Assembly (NCBI RefSeq): GCF_003254295.1
Contig: NZ_QKZO01000006.1
Span: 80,819-144,818 of the forward strand
Length of the DNA stretch: 64,000 bases
DNA from: Rhodobacter capsulatus
GTDB taxonomy: Bacteria; Pseudomonadota; Alphaproteobacteria; Rhodobacterales; Rhodobacteraceae
Reading direction: 5' to 3'
Every line of letters starts with the position of its first letter. Position 1 is the first letter of the stretch. Below the pieces are notes generated by a model, which searched no databases, was not told the DNA's origin, and worked only from the letters and a program-made list of their open reading frames with translations. The translations under genes were made by a program, and so were the position numbers. Shown here in pieces: positions 43,395 through 54,516 of the stretch.

Positions 43395-44027
43395 CTATTT
43401 GGTGCCGAACATCCGGTCGCCCGCATCTCCCAGACCCGGCACGATATAGCCGTGATCGTCCAGATGGCTGTCGATCGAGGCGGTGACGATCGGCACGTCG
43501 GGATGCGCCGCCCGCATCCGCGCGACCCCCTCGGGCGCGGCCAAGAGGCACAGGAAGCGGATGTTCTTCGCGCCCTTGTCCTTCATCAGCTGCACCGCCG
43601 CGGCCGAGCTGTTCCCCGTCGCCAGCATCGGATCGACGACGATCACCATCCGGTCTTCCAGTTCCGCGGGCACCTTGCAGTAATATTGCACCGGCTGCAG
43701 CGTGTCCGGGTCGCGGTACAGCCCGACGAAACCGACCCGCGCCGCCGGGATCAGCTCCAGGATGCCATCAAGAAGCCCGTTCCCCGCCCGCAGGATCGAG
43801 ATCAGCGCCAGTTTCTTGCCCTCAAGAATCGGCGCCTCCATCTCGCACAGCGGCGTGTCGATCCGCTTCGTCGTCAGGTCCAGCCCGCGCGTCACCTCAT
43901 AGGCCAGAAGCAGGCTGATTTCGCGCAGAAGCTGGCGGAAGGAGGCGGTGGAGGTGTCCTTTTCCCGCATCAGCGTCAGCTTGTGCTGCACCAGCGGGTG
44001 ATCGACGACGGTGACCTGTTGATCCAT
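43395..44027 (-). CDS. upp: Uracil phosphoribosyltransferase
   Basis: 210 residues. PRPP-binding motif [15 protein letters not shown] (about 130-144), uracil-site [17 protein letters not shown] at the C-terminus and [11 protein letters not shown] are all standard. It converts uracil and PRPP to UMP. AAAGGA lies just before the ATG at 44027. It is last in the cdd-deoA-deoB-upp salvage operon, 11 bp after deoB. Confidence 0.97.
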   Translation of the reverse strand: MDQQVTVVDHPLVQHKLTLMREKDTSTASFRQLLREISLLLAYEVTRGLDLTTKRIDTPLCEMEAPILEGKKLALISILRAGNGLLDGILELIPAARVGFVGLYRDPDTLQPVQYYCKVPAELEDRMVIVVDPMLATGNSSAAAVQLMKDKGAKNIRFLCLLAAPEGVARMRAAHPDVPIVTASIDSHLDDHGYIVPGLGDAGDRMFGTK

Positions 44028-44038
44028 GGTCTGTCCTT

Positions 44039-45250
44039 TCAAAGAAAACTGCGGCCGGGCCCTTGCGGGGCCACGCCCAGATGCGCCGCGACCGACGCGC
44101 CGATGTCGGCATAGGCGAGCAACCCCACCGGGCGCAAGCCAAGCCCGTGACCCAGCACCGGCACGCGTTCGCGGGTGTGATCGGTGCCCGACCAGGTCGG
44201 GTCATTGCCGTGATCGGCGGTGAAAAGCGCCAGATCGCCCGGACGCAGGGTCGGCAGGAAGCGGCCCAGACAGGCGTCGAACCATTCGAGCGCGCGGGCA
44301 TAGCCCGAGATGTCGCGCCGATGCCCCCAGAGGCTGTCGAATTCGACGAAATTGGCAAAGGTCAGGCTGCCCTCTTCCGCGTCGGAACCCAACCGGATCA
44401 GATGCTCCATCAGATCGGCGTCATTCTTGCCCTTGTGCAGATGGGTGATGCCGCGATGGGAAAAGATGTCGCCGATCTTGCCGATGGCATGGGTGGTGCG
44501 GCCCGCGCCCGCGACCCAATCGAGCAGCGTGGGCGCGGGAGGGGCAATGGCGAAATCGCGCCGGTTCGGTGTGCGGATGAAGGCGCCGGGCGGGCCGGTG
44601 AAGGGACGCGCGATAACGCGGCCCACCTTCATCGCATGCAGCCTTGGCGCGACATCACGGCACAGCTGCAAGAGCCGCTCAAGCCCGAAGCTTTCTTCAT
44701 GCGCGGCGATCTGGAACACAGAGTCAGCCGAGGTGTAGCAGATCGGCCAGCCCGTGCGCAGATGCTCCGCCCCGAGCGCCTCGATGATCGCCGTGCCGGG
44801 GGCATGGCAATTGCCCAAAATCCCCGCGGTGCCCGCGGCCTTGGCGACAAACTCCACCAGATCGGGCGGGAAACTGTCTTGCGTTTCAAGGAAATAATGC
44901 CAGTCCCAGGGCACCGGAACGCCCGCCAGTTCCCAATGGCCCGAGGGCGTGTCCTTGCCGCGCGAAACTTCCGTCGCCGCGCCCCAAAGGCCCTTCGGCA
45001 CGGCGCAAAGCCCGGCCGGGCGCGTGCCGCTGGCCAGCTCCACCGCCGCCGAAAGGCCCATCGCATCCAGATGCGGCAGCTTGAGCGGACCGGACCGCCC
45101 CGCCTCGGCCCGGCCCGCGGCGCAGGCCTCGGCGATATGGGCCAGCGTGTTCGCCCCGGTGTCCGGACGCCCCTCGTTGAAAAACGATCCCGCATCCGGG
45201 GCGCCGCCGATGCCGACGGAATCCATCACGATCAGAAAGGCACGTGCCAT
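44039..45250 (-). CDS. deoB: Phosphopentomutase
   Basis: 403 residues of the alkaline-phosphatase superfamily. [16 protein letters not shown] binds metal at the N-terminus, [10 protein letters not shown] carries the active-site Thr, and [19 protein letters not shown] completes the two-manganese site. It interconverts (deoxy)ribose-1-phosphate and -5-phosphate, channelling the product of DeoA. The ATG at 45250 shares one base with the deoA stop (TGATG) and has GGAGGAG upstream. Confidence 0.97.
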   Translation of the reverse strand: MARAFLIVMDSVGIGGAPDAGSFFNEGRPDTGANTLAHIAEACAAGRAEAGRSGPLKLPHLDAMGLSAAVELASGTRPAGLCAVPKGLWGAATEVSRGKDTPSGHWELAGVPVPWDWHYFLETQDSFPPDLVEFVAKAAGTAGILGNCHAPGTAIIEALGAEHLRTGWPICYTSADSVFQIAAHEESFGLERLLQLCRDVAPRLHAMKVGRVIARPFTGPPGAFIRTPNRRDFAIAPPAPTLLDWVAGAGRTTHAIGKIGDIFSHRGITHLHKGKNDADLMEHLIRLGSDAEEGSLTFANFVEFDSLWGHRRDISGYARALEWFDACLGRFLPTLRPGDLALFTADHGNDPTWSGTDHTRERVPVLGHGLGLRPVGLLAYADIGASVAAHLGVAPQGPGRSFL

Positions 45251-46569
45251 CACAGCTCCTCCGGTCCGATCCGGCAATGGATCAGCGGCGGTTCCTCGGG
45301 CGGGTCGTCGGAGAGCTGATAGGCGGCCAGAACCGCCGCCACCGCCCGATCCGCCCGGGCCTGATCGGGGGCATGAACCAGCGCCAGGGCCTCGCCGCGG
45401 GTCATTTCCGCGCCGATCATCGCCTGCCCCGTCAGCCCGACCGAGGGGTTGATCCGGTCCGTGCCCACCAGCCGCCCGCCGCCCAGCCGCACCACCGCCT
45501 CGCCCAAAGCCCGCCCGTTCACCCGCGCGACAAAGCCCGCCCGCGGCGCGGGCACCGGCACGATCAGCGGCGCGGCGGGCAGCCGGTCGGGGTAGCGTTC
45601 GACGAAATCGACCGGCCCGCCCAAGGCCGCCACCATCCGCCCGAAGATCTCGGCCGCCCGGCCGCTTTCGATCGCGGCATCGATCAGCGCGGCGCCATCA
45701 TCCAGGCTTTCCGCCCTGCCCGCCAGCATCAGCACCTCGCCGCCCAGCGCGGCGGTCACATCCCACAGCGCCTCGTTCACCGCAGAGCCGGTCAAAGTCT
45801 CCATCACCTCCAGCACTTCCAGCGCATTGCCCGCCGATTGCCCCAAGCTCTGGTTCATGTCGGTCATCAGGGCCGAGGTTCTGACCCCCGCGTCATTCGC
45901 CGTCTTCACCAGACTTTCGGCCAAGGCGCGGGCGTCTTCGACCGTCGCCATGAAAGCCCCCGAGCCGACCTTGACATCCAGCACCAGCGCATCAAGCCCG
46001 ACCGCCAGTTTCTTCGACAGGATCGAGGCGGTGATCAGGTCGATGCTTTCGACGGTGCCGGAAATATCGCGGATGCCGTAAAGCCGCTTGTCGGCGGGGG
46101 CGATTTCCTCGGTCGCGCCGATGATGGCGCAGCCGACCTCGGCCACGACCTTGCGCAGCATCTCGACACCGGGCAGCGATTTGTACCCCGGAATCGCTTC
46201 CATCTTGTCCAGCGTGCCGCCGGTATGGCCAAGCCCCCGCCCGGAAATCATCGGCACATAGACGCCACAGGCCGCCAGGGCCGGGGCCAGCAGCAAGGAC
46301 ACGGAATCGCCGATGCCGCCCGTGGAATGCTTGTCGACCACCGGGCCGGGCAGATCCCAACGCACCACCTGCCCCGAGTCCCGCATCGCCCGTGTCAGCG
46401 CCACCCGACCGCCGGGCCCGATGCCACGGCACAGAACCGCCATCGCGAAAGCCCCGGCCTGCGCATCGGACACCGTGCCATCGGCCAATCCGCGCGCAAA
46501 CCACGCGGCCGCCTCGGGCGAAAGCCCGGCGCCGTCACGCACCGCCATGATGATCGACCGGGCGTCCAT
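45250..46569 (-). CDS. deoA: Thymidine phosphorylase
   Basis: 439 residues. The phosphate-binding signature VVDKHSTGGIGDSVSLLLAP (about 78-97), SGRGLGHTGGTLDKME and the LVLDVKVGSGAFM segment identify the pyrimidine nucleoside phosphorylase family. At this position in the operon it is thymidine phosphorylase, releasing thymine and deoxyribose-1-phosphate. Its start overlaps the cdd stop by one base. Confidence 0.97.
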   Translation of the reverse strand: MDARSIIMAVRDGAGLSPEAAAWFARGLADGTVSDAQAGAFAMAVLCRGIGPGGRVALTRAMRDSGQVVRWDLPGPVVDKHSTGGIGDSVSLLLAPALAACGVYVPMISGRGLGHTGGTLDKMEAIPGYKSLPGVEMLRKVVAEVGCAIIGATEEIAPADKRLYGIRDISGTVESIDLITASILSKKLAVGLDALVLDVKVGSGAFMATVEDARALAESLVKTANDAGVRTSALMTDMNQSLGQSAGNALEVLEVMETLTGSAVNEALWDVTAALGGEVLMLAGRAESLDDGAALIDAAIESGRAAEIFGRMVAALGGPVDFVERYPDRLPAAPLIVPVPAPRAGFVARVNGRALGEAVVRLGGGRLVGTDRINPSVGLTGQAMIGAEMTRGEALALVHAPDQARADRAVAAVLAAYQLSDDPPEEPPLIHCRIGPEEL

Positions 46570-46961
46570 CAGACATTGTCCATGTGATGCGCGTCGAACC
46601 GACCGGGCAGCAGATCGCCGATCGTAGTATCCAGCCGCGCCCCCGCCGTGGTTGCCAGCGTCACCGGCACGTGCGCCCGCCCGAACTCGGCCAGTTTCTG
46701 CCGACAGCCGCCGCAGGGCGGCACCGGGGACGGACTGTCGGCGATCACCGCGACCTCGATCAGCTCGGTCTCGCCCGCCGCCACCATCGCGGCAATGGCG
46801 CCCGCCTCGGCGCAGGTGCCCTCGGGGTAGGCCACGTTTTCCACGTTCACGCCGCGATAAACGGTGCCCGAGGCCCCGCGCACCGCCGCCCCCACCTTGA
46901 ATTTCGAATAGGGCGCATAGGCATTTTCGCGCACCTCGCGCGCGGCATCGAGCAGGGACAT
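46569..46961 (-). CDS. cdd: Cytidine deaminase
   Basis: 130 residues, the small tetrameric form. The zinc and catalytic motifs are TCAEAGAIAAM (Cys-Ala-Glu) and PPCGGCRQKL. It converts cytidine and deoxycytidine to uridine and deoxyuridine. The ATG at 46961 has GGAGGC before it; an in-frame ATG 15 bases further up is less likely. It heads the salvage operon and is divergent from maeB. Confidence 0.96.
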   Translation of the reverse strand: MSLLDAAREVRENAYAPYSKFKVGAAVRGASGTVYRGVNVENVAYPEGTCAEAGAIAAMVAAGETELIEVAVIADSPSPVPPCGGCRQKLAEFGRAHVPVTLATTAGARLDTTIGDLLPGRFDAHHMDNV

Positions 46962-47098
46962 GTCCGCCTCCGGCATGGGTTTCGACCGATCCTGCGCCGC
47001 GCCGGGCGGCAGCGCAAGGGGGTGGGCTGCTTGCGCTATCAACGCTTTCCGGCGATCTGGAATTGGTTTAAGACTGAACCATCTTCAGGGAGAGGCTC

Positions 47099-49378
<2,280 letters not shown>

Positions 49379-49392
49379 ACCTGCAAAGTGAA

Positions 49393-49563
49393 GCAAATTT
49401 GCAAAACGCGCTTCGCTTTCCCCGCCTCCTTCAAAAACGCAAGCCATTTGCAAAAGTTTGCGGCGGAATTCCCGCCGCATTCTGCAAATTTTCGGGCCAA
49501 CCGTGCAGCTGCGGCGGTAACATTCTTGCACAAACCTTTCCGCCTGCGTAACAAGCTTGCAAG
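49393..49563. promoter_or_regulatory. Cluster of TTTGCAAA-like sites upstream of prpE
   Basis: The 202 bp before prpE contain GCAAATTTGCAAA (49393-49405), TTTGCAAAAGTTTGC (49447-49461), CTGCAAATTTTC (49482-49493) and CTTGCAAG (49556-49563). TTTGCAAA repeats are the known motif of the rhodobacterial short-chain fatty acyl-CoA regulators (ScfR family, e.g. PccR), so prpE is probably under such control. GCGGCGGAATTCCCGCCGC (49460-49478) is an additional perfect palindrome between the sites. Confidence 0.6.
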
Positions 49564-49580
49564 TTTGGAGGAGGAATACC

Positions 49581-51476
49581 ATGGGATACAAGGAAGTCTA
49601 TTCCGCGTGGCAGGCGGACCCGGAAGGGTTCTGGATGGATGCGGCCAAGGGCATCGACTGGGTGCAAAGCCCCTCCAAGGCCTATTTCGAGCAGGGTCCG
49701 GCCGGGGAATGGTTCGCCGATGCGATGGTGAACACCTGCTACAACGCGGTGGACCGTCACGTTCTGGCCGGTCGCGGCGATCAGATCGCGATCATGCACG
49801 AAAGCCCGATCACCCATGCGACCAAGGGCATCACCTACAAGGAGCTGCAGGCACGTGTGTCCAGCCTCGCGGGCGCGCTGCGGATGCGCGGCGTCGAAAA
49901 GGGCGACCGCGTCATCATCTACATGCCGATGATCCCCGAGGCGCTGGAAGCGATGCTGGCCTGCGCCCGTCTGGGCGCGATCCACTCGGTCGTTTTTGGC
50001 GGCTTCGCGGCGCATGAACTTGCGGTGCGGATCGACGACTGCACCCCCAAGGCGATCATCGCGGCCTCCTGCGGGCTCGAACCCGGCCGCGTCGTGCATT
50101 ACAAGCCGCTCCTGGATGCCGCCATCGACCAGGCCAGCCACAAGCCCGAATTCTGCGTCGTCTTCCAGCGCGAACAAGAGGTTGCAAAGCTGGTCGAGGG
50201 CCGCGACTTCAGCTGGCACGGCTTTCAATATGGCGTGAAACCGGCCGAATGCGTGCCGGTCGAGGGCAGCCACCCGGCCTATATCCTTTACACCTCGGGC
50301 ACCACGGGCGCGCCCAAGGGCGTCGTGCGTCCGACCGCGGGGCATCTGGTGGCGCTGAACTGGTCGATGAAGGCGATCTACAACATCGAGGCCGGGGACC
50401 GGTTCTGGGCCGCCTCGGACGTGGGTTGGGTCGTCGGCCACAGCTATATCTGCTATGCGCCGCTGCTGGCTGGCGCCACCACCGTCGTCTTCGAGGGCAA
50501 GCCCGTGGGCACGCCGCATCCGGGCGTGTTCTGGCGGATCATCCAGAACCACCGCATCAAGTCGTTCTTCACCGCCCCCACCGCGCTGCGGGCGATCCGC
50601 CGCGAGGATCCGAACGGCGAATATATCAAGCGCTACAAGCTGCACGAGATGCAGGCGCTGTTCCTGGCGGGCGAACGCGCCGACCCGGAGACGGTGAAAT
50701 GGGCACAGGAACATCTGGGCGTGCCGGTGATCGACCACTGGTGGCAGACCGAAACCGGCTGGGCGATTGCGGGCAACCCGCTCGGCATCGAACTTCTGCC
50801 GGTCAAGGTCGGCTCGCCGACGAAGCCGATGCCGGGCTATGACGTGCAGGTGCTGGACGAGGGCGGCCATCCGGTGGCCCCGGGCACGCTGGGCGCCATC
50901 GCGATCAAGCTGCCCCTGCCGCCCGGCACGCTGCCGACGCTGTGGAATGCCGATGACCGCTTCAAGAAAAGCTACCTGTCGCATTTCCCGGGGTATTATG
51001 AAACCGGCGACGCGGGCTATATCGACGAAGACGGCTATGTCTATATCATGGCGCGGACCGATGACGTGATCAACGTCGCGGGCCACCGGCTCTCGACCGG
51101 GGCGATGGAAGAGGTTCTGGCCTCGCACAAGGATGTCGCCGAATGCGCCGTGATCGGCGTGGCCGACGAACTCAAGGGCCAGCTGCCGATGGGTTTCCTG
51201 TGCCTGACCAAGGGCTGCAGCCGCCCGCATGCCGAGGTGATCAAGGAATGCGTGCGGCTGGTGCGCGACCAGATCGGCCCGGTGGCGGCCTTCAAGCTGG
51301 CGGTCGTCGTCGACCGCCTGCCGAAGACGCGCTCGGGCAAGATCCTGCGCGGCACGATGGCGAAGATCGCCGACGGGCTCGAGTACAAGATGCCCGCCAC
51401 GATCGACGATCCGGCGATTCTCGACGAGATCACCGCGGCGCTGCAAGCGATCGGCTACCCCGAAAAAGCGGCCTGA
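49581..51476 (+). CDS. prpE: Propionyl-CoA synthetase (propionate-CoA ligase)
   Basis: 631 residues of the acetyl-CoA-synthetase-like AMP-forming ligases. ILYTSGTTGAPKGVVR (about 235-250), WWQTETGW (about 390-397), YYETGDAG and the acylation-site Lys in PKTRSGKILRG (about 610-620) are intact. The N-terminus (YKEVYSAWQADPEGFW, then WFADAMVNTCYNAVDRH) is of the PrpE type rather than the longer Acs type. It activates propionate, possibly acetate too, to acyl-CoA. A GGAGGAGGAA site precedes the ATG. Confidence 0.9.
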   Translation: MGYKEVYSAWQADPEGFWMDAAKGIDWVQSPSKAYFEQGPAGEWFADAMVNTCYNAVDRHVLAGRGDQIAIMHESPITHATKGITYKELQARVSSLAGALRMRGVEKGDRVIIYMPMIPEALEAMLACARLGAIHSVVFGGFAAHELAVRIDDCTPKAIIAASCGLEPGRVVHYKPLLDAAIDQASHKPEFCVVFQREQEVAKLVEGRDFSWHGFQYGVKPAECVPVEGSHPAYILYTSGTTGAPKGVVRPTAGHLVALNWSMKAIYNIEAGDRFWAASDVGWVVGHSYICYAPLLAGATTVVFEGKPVGTPHPGVFWRIIQNHRIKSFFTAPTALRAIRREDPNGEYIKRYKLHEMQALFLAGERADPETVKWAQEHLGVPVIDHWWQTETGWAIAGNPLGIELLPVKVGSPTKPMPGYDVQVLDEGGHPVAPGTLGAIAIKLPLPPGTLPTLWNADDRFKKSYLSHFPGYYETGDAGYIDEDGYVYIMARTDDVINVAGHRLSTGAMEEVLASHKDVAECAVIGVADELKGQLPMGFLCLTKGCSRPHAEVIKECVRLVRDQIGPVAAFKLAVVVDRLPKTRSGKILRGTMAKIADGLEYKMPATIDDPAILDEITAALQAIGYPEKAA

Positions 51477-51487
51477 TTTCCGCCCGG

Positions 51488-51513
51488 CGGGGCCCCCAGC
51501 GTGCGGGGCCCCG
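51488..51513 (+). terminator. Hairpin after prpE
   Basis: CGGGGCCCC and GGGGCCCCG form a perfect 9 bp stem with an 8-base loop, 11 bp after the prpE stop, followed by TTGAAATTCTTG. It is a likely terminator with a weak T-tract. Confidence 0.7.
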
Positions 51514-51622
51514 TTGAAATTCTTGTAAAACGTGTGTTTCCCAGCTTCTTTACCGTGCCCCGCAGTCTCGGGACTTGATTTGCGAACGCCGGGCGGGAAG
51601 ATGGGCCGGTCGGGGTATCGTC

Positions 51623-53143
51623 ATGAATGAAATTGGTCTGCCCTCCGATGCCGTCCGCCGCGACGCCTCGGACAACAAGGCTCAGATTGCCCGCATCATG
51701 CTGCTTGGGCATGATCTGCGCGCGGCTGTTTCCGACATTCTGGGCGGGCTGCATCTTCTGGCCGACGAGGATCTGAGCCCCGGCATGCGGCTGCAATTCG
51801 AACGGATGCGCGCCGCGGGCGACGACATGGCCCGGCTGATCGAGGAAGGCTTCGAGATCGTCACCGATCAGGCCGTGGGGCCGCTGCGCCAGACCGTGCA
51901 GCTGGCGCGGCTGCTTTATGATCTGGAAATGCGCTGGACCGGGCGGGCGCAGGAAAAGGGCCTCGGCTTTCACGTCGCCATGGCCCCCGACGTGCCGGTG
52001 CTGGTGCGGCTCGACCGGATCGCGCTGGAACGGGTTCTGTCAAACATGCTGTCGAATGCGGTGAAATACACCGATCAGGGCGCGGTGCGGCTGGCGCTGA
52101 CGGTCGAGGCCGATACCCGGCTTCTGTTTTCCGTGCTCGATGACGGGCCGGGCTTCGATCCGGATCTGCGCGGGCGGCTGTTCCGGCAGGGGGCGCGGGG
52201 CGAGGTTCCGGGCAAGGCGGGCAACGGGCTCGGTCTGTTCATCTCGCGCGACATGGCGCGACGGCTCGAGGGCCGGATCGAGGTCTCGAACCGGGCCGAG
52301 GGCGGTGCCTGCGTGGCGCTGTCCTTGCCGCTTGCGGGGCTGATGCCGCCCGAGATGGCGATCGACACCCCCCTGCCCGATCTGGGCCGGATGCGGGTTC
52401 TGGTGGCCGAGGACAGCGCGCTCAATCAGGCGGTTCTGGGGCACATGCTTTCGGCGATGGGGGCGCATTGCGACAGTGCCGCCGACGGGGTCGAGGCGCT
52501 CGAGATGCTCGACAACGGCAGCTACGATCTGGCGGTGATCGATGCCGAGATGCCGCGGCTGTCCGGGCTCGATCTGATCCGCACCCTGCGCGCCAGCGGC
52601 GGGCGGCACAGCGCGATTCCGGTCGTGGTCTGCACCGCCTACGTGCTGCGCGCCAACCGCGAGGCGATCGTCGCCGCCGGGGCGGATGCGATCGTCTCGA
52701 AGCCGATGACGGCGATCGAACCGCTGGCCGAGGCGATCACCCAGGCGCTGGAACGGCATGATGGCGACGGCCACCGGCCCTGCCCGCCGATCGTCGACGA
52801 GGCGGTGTTCGAAGCGCTTCTGGGCATCGCCGGTCCGGACGCGGCACAGGAATTGCTGAGCCGGCTGATCGCCGATCTGAGCCGGGTCGAACGCGGTCTG
52901 GTGGCAGGGCTCTCGGCGCCCAATCTGGAGCTGGTGCGGGCCGACAGCCATGTGCTCCTGTCGGTGGCGGGCGCAGTGGGCGCGCTGCGGCTGCAGGAGC
53001 TGGCCGAGGAACTTTGCGCCGCCGCCCGCCGCGCAGACACCGTGGCGATGCAGCTGATCGGGCGCGCGGTGCTGACGCAGATCGACCGGCTGATCGCCTA
53101 TGCCGGGCGCCGCCAGCGCCAGTTCGAAAAGGTCGGCGCATGA
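51623..53143 (+). CDS. Soluble hybrid histidine kinase (HisKA-HATPase-REC-HPt)
   Basis: 506 residues without signal, membrane or PAS segment. The phospho-acceptor is His30 in LLGHDLRAAVSDILGG, almost at the N-terminus, so there is no input domain. HATPase boxes are NMLSNAVKYT (141-150), DDGPGFD (173-179) and GNGLGLFIS (200-208). A receiver follows with Asp307 and Lys360, then an HPt-like C-terminal domain with His443 in ADSHVLLSVAGAVGALRL; the usual Lys-Gly after the His is Leu-Ser. It would autophosphorylate and pass phosphate through its receiver and HPt to the coupled regulator. It must be controlled by a partner or cytosolic ligand. Start at 51623 has only a weak GGGG upstream. Confidence 0.88.
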   Translation: MNEIGLPSDAVRRDASDNKAQIARIMLLGHDLRAAVSDILGGLHLLADEDLSPGMRLQFERMRAAGDDMARLIEEGFEIVTDQAVGPLRQTVQLARLLYDLEMRWTGRAQEKGLGFHVAMAPDVPVLVRLDRIALERVLSNMLSNAVKYTDQGAVRLALTVEADTRLLFSVLDDGPGFDPDLRGRLFRQGARGEVPGKAGNGLGLFISRDMARRLEGRIEVSNRAEGGACVALSLPLAGLMPPEMAIDTPLPDLGRMRVLVAEDSALNQAVLGHMLSAMGAHCDSAADGVEALEMLDNGSYDLAVIDAEMPRLSGLDLIRTLRASGGRHSAIPVVVCTAYVLRANREAIVAAGADAIVSKPMTAIEPLAEAITQALERHDGDGHRPCPPIVDEAVFEALLGIAGPDAAQELLSRLIADLSRVERGLVAGLSAPNLELVRADSHVLLSVAGAVGALRLQELAEELCAAARRADTVAMQLIGRAVLTQIDRLIAYAGRRQRQFEKVGA

Positions 53144-54516
53144 ACCTGCCGCTGCCGATGCCTGACGGGCCCGACATCCTGCTGGTCGAGGACACCGCCT
53201 CGATGCGGACGATCTATGAATCGCATCTGCGCCGCGCGGGCTATCGCACGGTTTCGGCGGGCACCGCGGCCGAGGGGCTGGAGATGTTCCGAGTGCATCC
53301 GATCTCGGTGGTGCTGCTCGATCTGATGCTGCCCGACCGCGACGGGCTCGACCTGCTGGTCGATCTGCTGCAGATGCGGCCCGAGACCTCGGTCGTCGTG
53401 GTCGCGGCCGAACGCTCGACCGACCGGACGGTGACGGCGATCCGCAGGGGCGCGCTGGATTATCTGGTCAAGCCGGTGACGGAATCGCGGCTGATGGAGG
53501 CGGTCGAGGCGGCGCGGCGGGCAGCAAACCTCGCCCATCCGCCGCATTCCGCCGCCGCCCGGGCGCCGCTGCCCGATTTCATCGGCCAGTCCGCGCCGAT
53601 GCACGAGGTCTATGACCGGATCCGCGCCGCCGCCCGCTCGATGGCGCCGGTCTGCATCTGCGGCGAAAGCGGCACCGGCAAGGAGCTGGCGGCGCTGGCG
53701 ATCCACCGGCTCTCGGCGCGGGCGCAGGGGCCGTTCGTCACCCTTGATTGCGGCGCGATCCCGCCCGACCGGATGGAATCCGAACTGTTCGGCCATCGCC
53801 GCGGCGCCTTTGTCGGCGCCTTGTCGGACCGGCCGGGCGCGGCGGAACTGGCCGATGGCGGCACGCTGTTTCTGGATGCGGTGGGCGAGCTGAACCCGAC
53901 CCTGCAGCCGCGTCTGCTGCGTTTCCTGCAGACCGGGCTTGTGCATCCGCTGGGCGCCGAAGCCGCGCGGCGGGTGAACTTGCGCATCCTCTCGGCCTCG
54001 ACCCTGCCGCTGGCAGAGGCGGTGACGATGGGGCAACTGCGCGAGGATCTGTTCTACCGGCTGCAGGTGGTCGGGCTGCAGATGCCGCCGCTGCGCCGCC
54101 GCGGCGAGGATATCGTGCCCTTGGCCGAAACCTTCCTGGCCCGTTTCGCCGCGATCGAGGGGCGCAGCTTCACCCGGATCTCGCCCGAGGCGATGAGCCT
54201 GTTGCGCGCCTATTCCTGGCCCGGCAACGTGCGGGAATTGTCGAATGTGCTGCGCGCGGCGACGGTGCTGCACGAAGGCGAGGAGCTGACCGCGGCGATG
54301 CTGCCGCCCGAGCTGGCCGGTCCGGCCCCGGCCGTTTCGGGCGCGGGCCGAACGACCGTCCCCGACCTCTCCGGCCTGACCCTCGCCGAGGTCGAACGCG
54401 CCGCGATCGAGGCGGCGCTGGCCCGCAATGACGGCGCCGTGCAAAGGGCCGCCGCCGATCTGGGCGTCGCACCCTCGACGCTTTATCGCAAGCTGGAAAG
54501 CTGGCGCACCGATTAG
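53140..54516 (+). CDS. NtrC-like response regulator with degenerate AAA+ domain
   Basis: 458 residues: receiver (phospho-acceptor Asp61, Lys111), AAA+ domain and a Fis-type helix-turn-helix (AIEAALARNDGAVQRAAADL). Walker A GESGTGKE (175-182) is intact, but the sigma-54 contact loop GAFTGA is GAFVGA (222-227), the Walker B DE is Asp246-Ala247 (FLDAVGEL), and sensor I has Ser-Thr for the usual Thr-Asn. Loss of the Walker B Glu should abolish ATP hydrolysis. It is therefore unlikely to drive sigma-54 promoters and may act on sigma-70 promoters, as R. capsulatus NtrC does, or as a repressor. It overlaps the kinase gene in ATGA. Confidence 0.9.
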   Translation: MNLPLPMPDGPDILLVEDTASMRTIYESHLRRAGYRTVSAGTAAEGLEMFRVHPISVVLLDLMLPDRDGLDLLVDLLQMRPETSVVVVAAERSTDRTVTAIRRGALDYLVKPVTESRLMEAVEAARRAANLAHPPHSAAARAPLPDFIGQSAPMHEVYDRIRAAARSMAPVCICGESGTGKELAALAIHRLSARAQGPFVTLDCGAIPPDRMESELFGHRRGAFVGALSDRPGAAELADGGTLFLDAVGELNPTLQPRLLRFLQTGLVHPLGAEAARRVNLRILSASTLPLAEAVTMGQLREDLFYRLQVVGLQMPPLRRRGEDIVPLAETFLARFAAIEGRSFTRISPEAMSLLRAYSWPGNVRELSNVLRAATVLHEGEELTAAMLPPELAGPAPAVSGAGRTTVPDLSGLTLAEVERAAIEAALARNDGAVQRAAADLGVAPSTLYRKLESWRTD

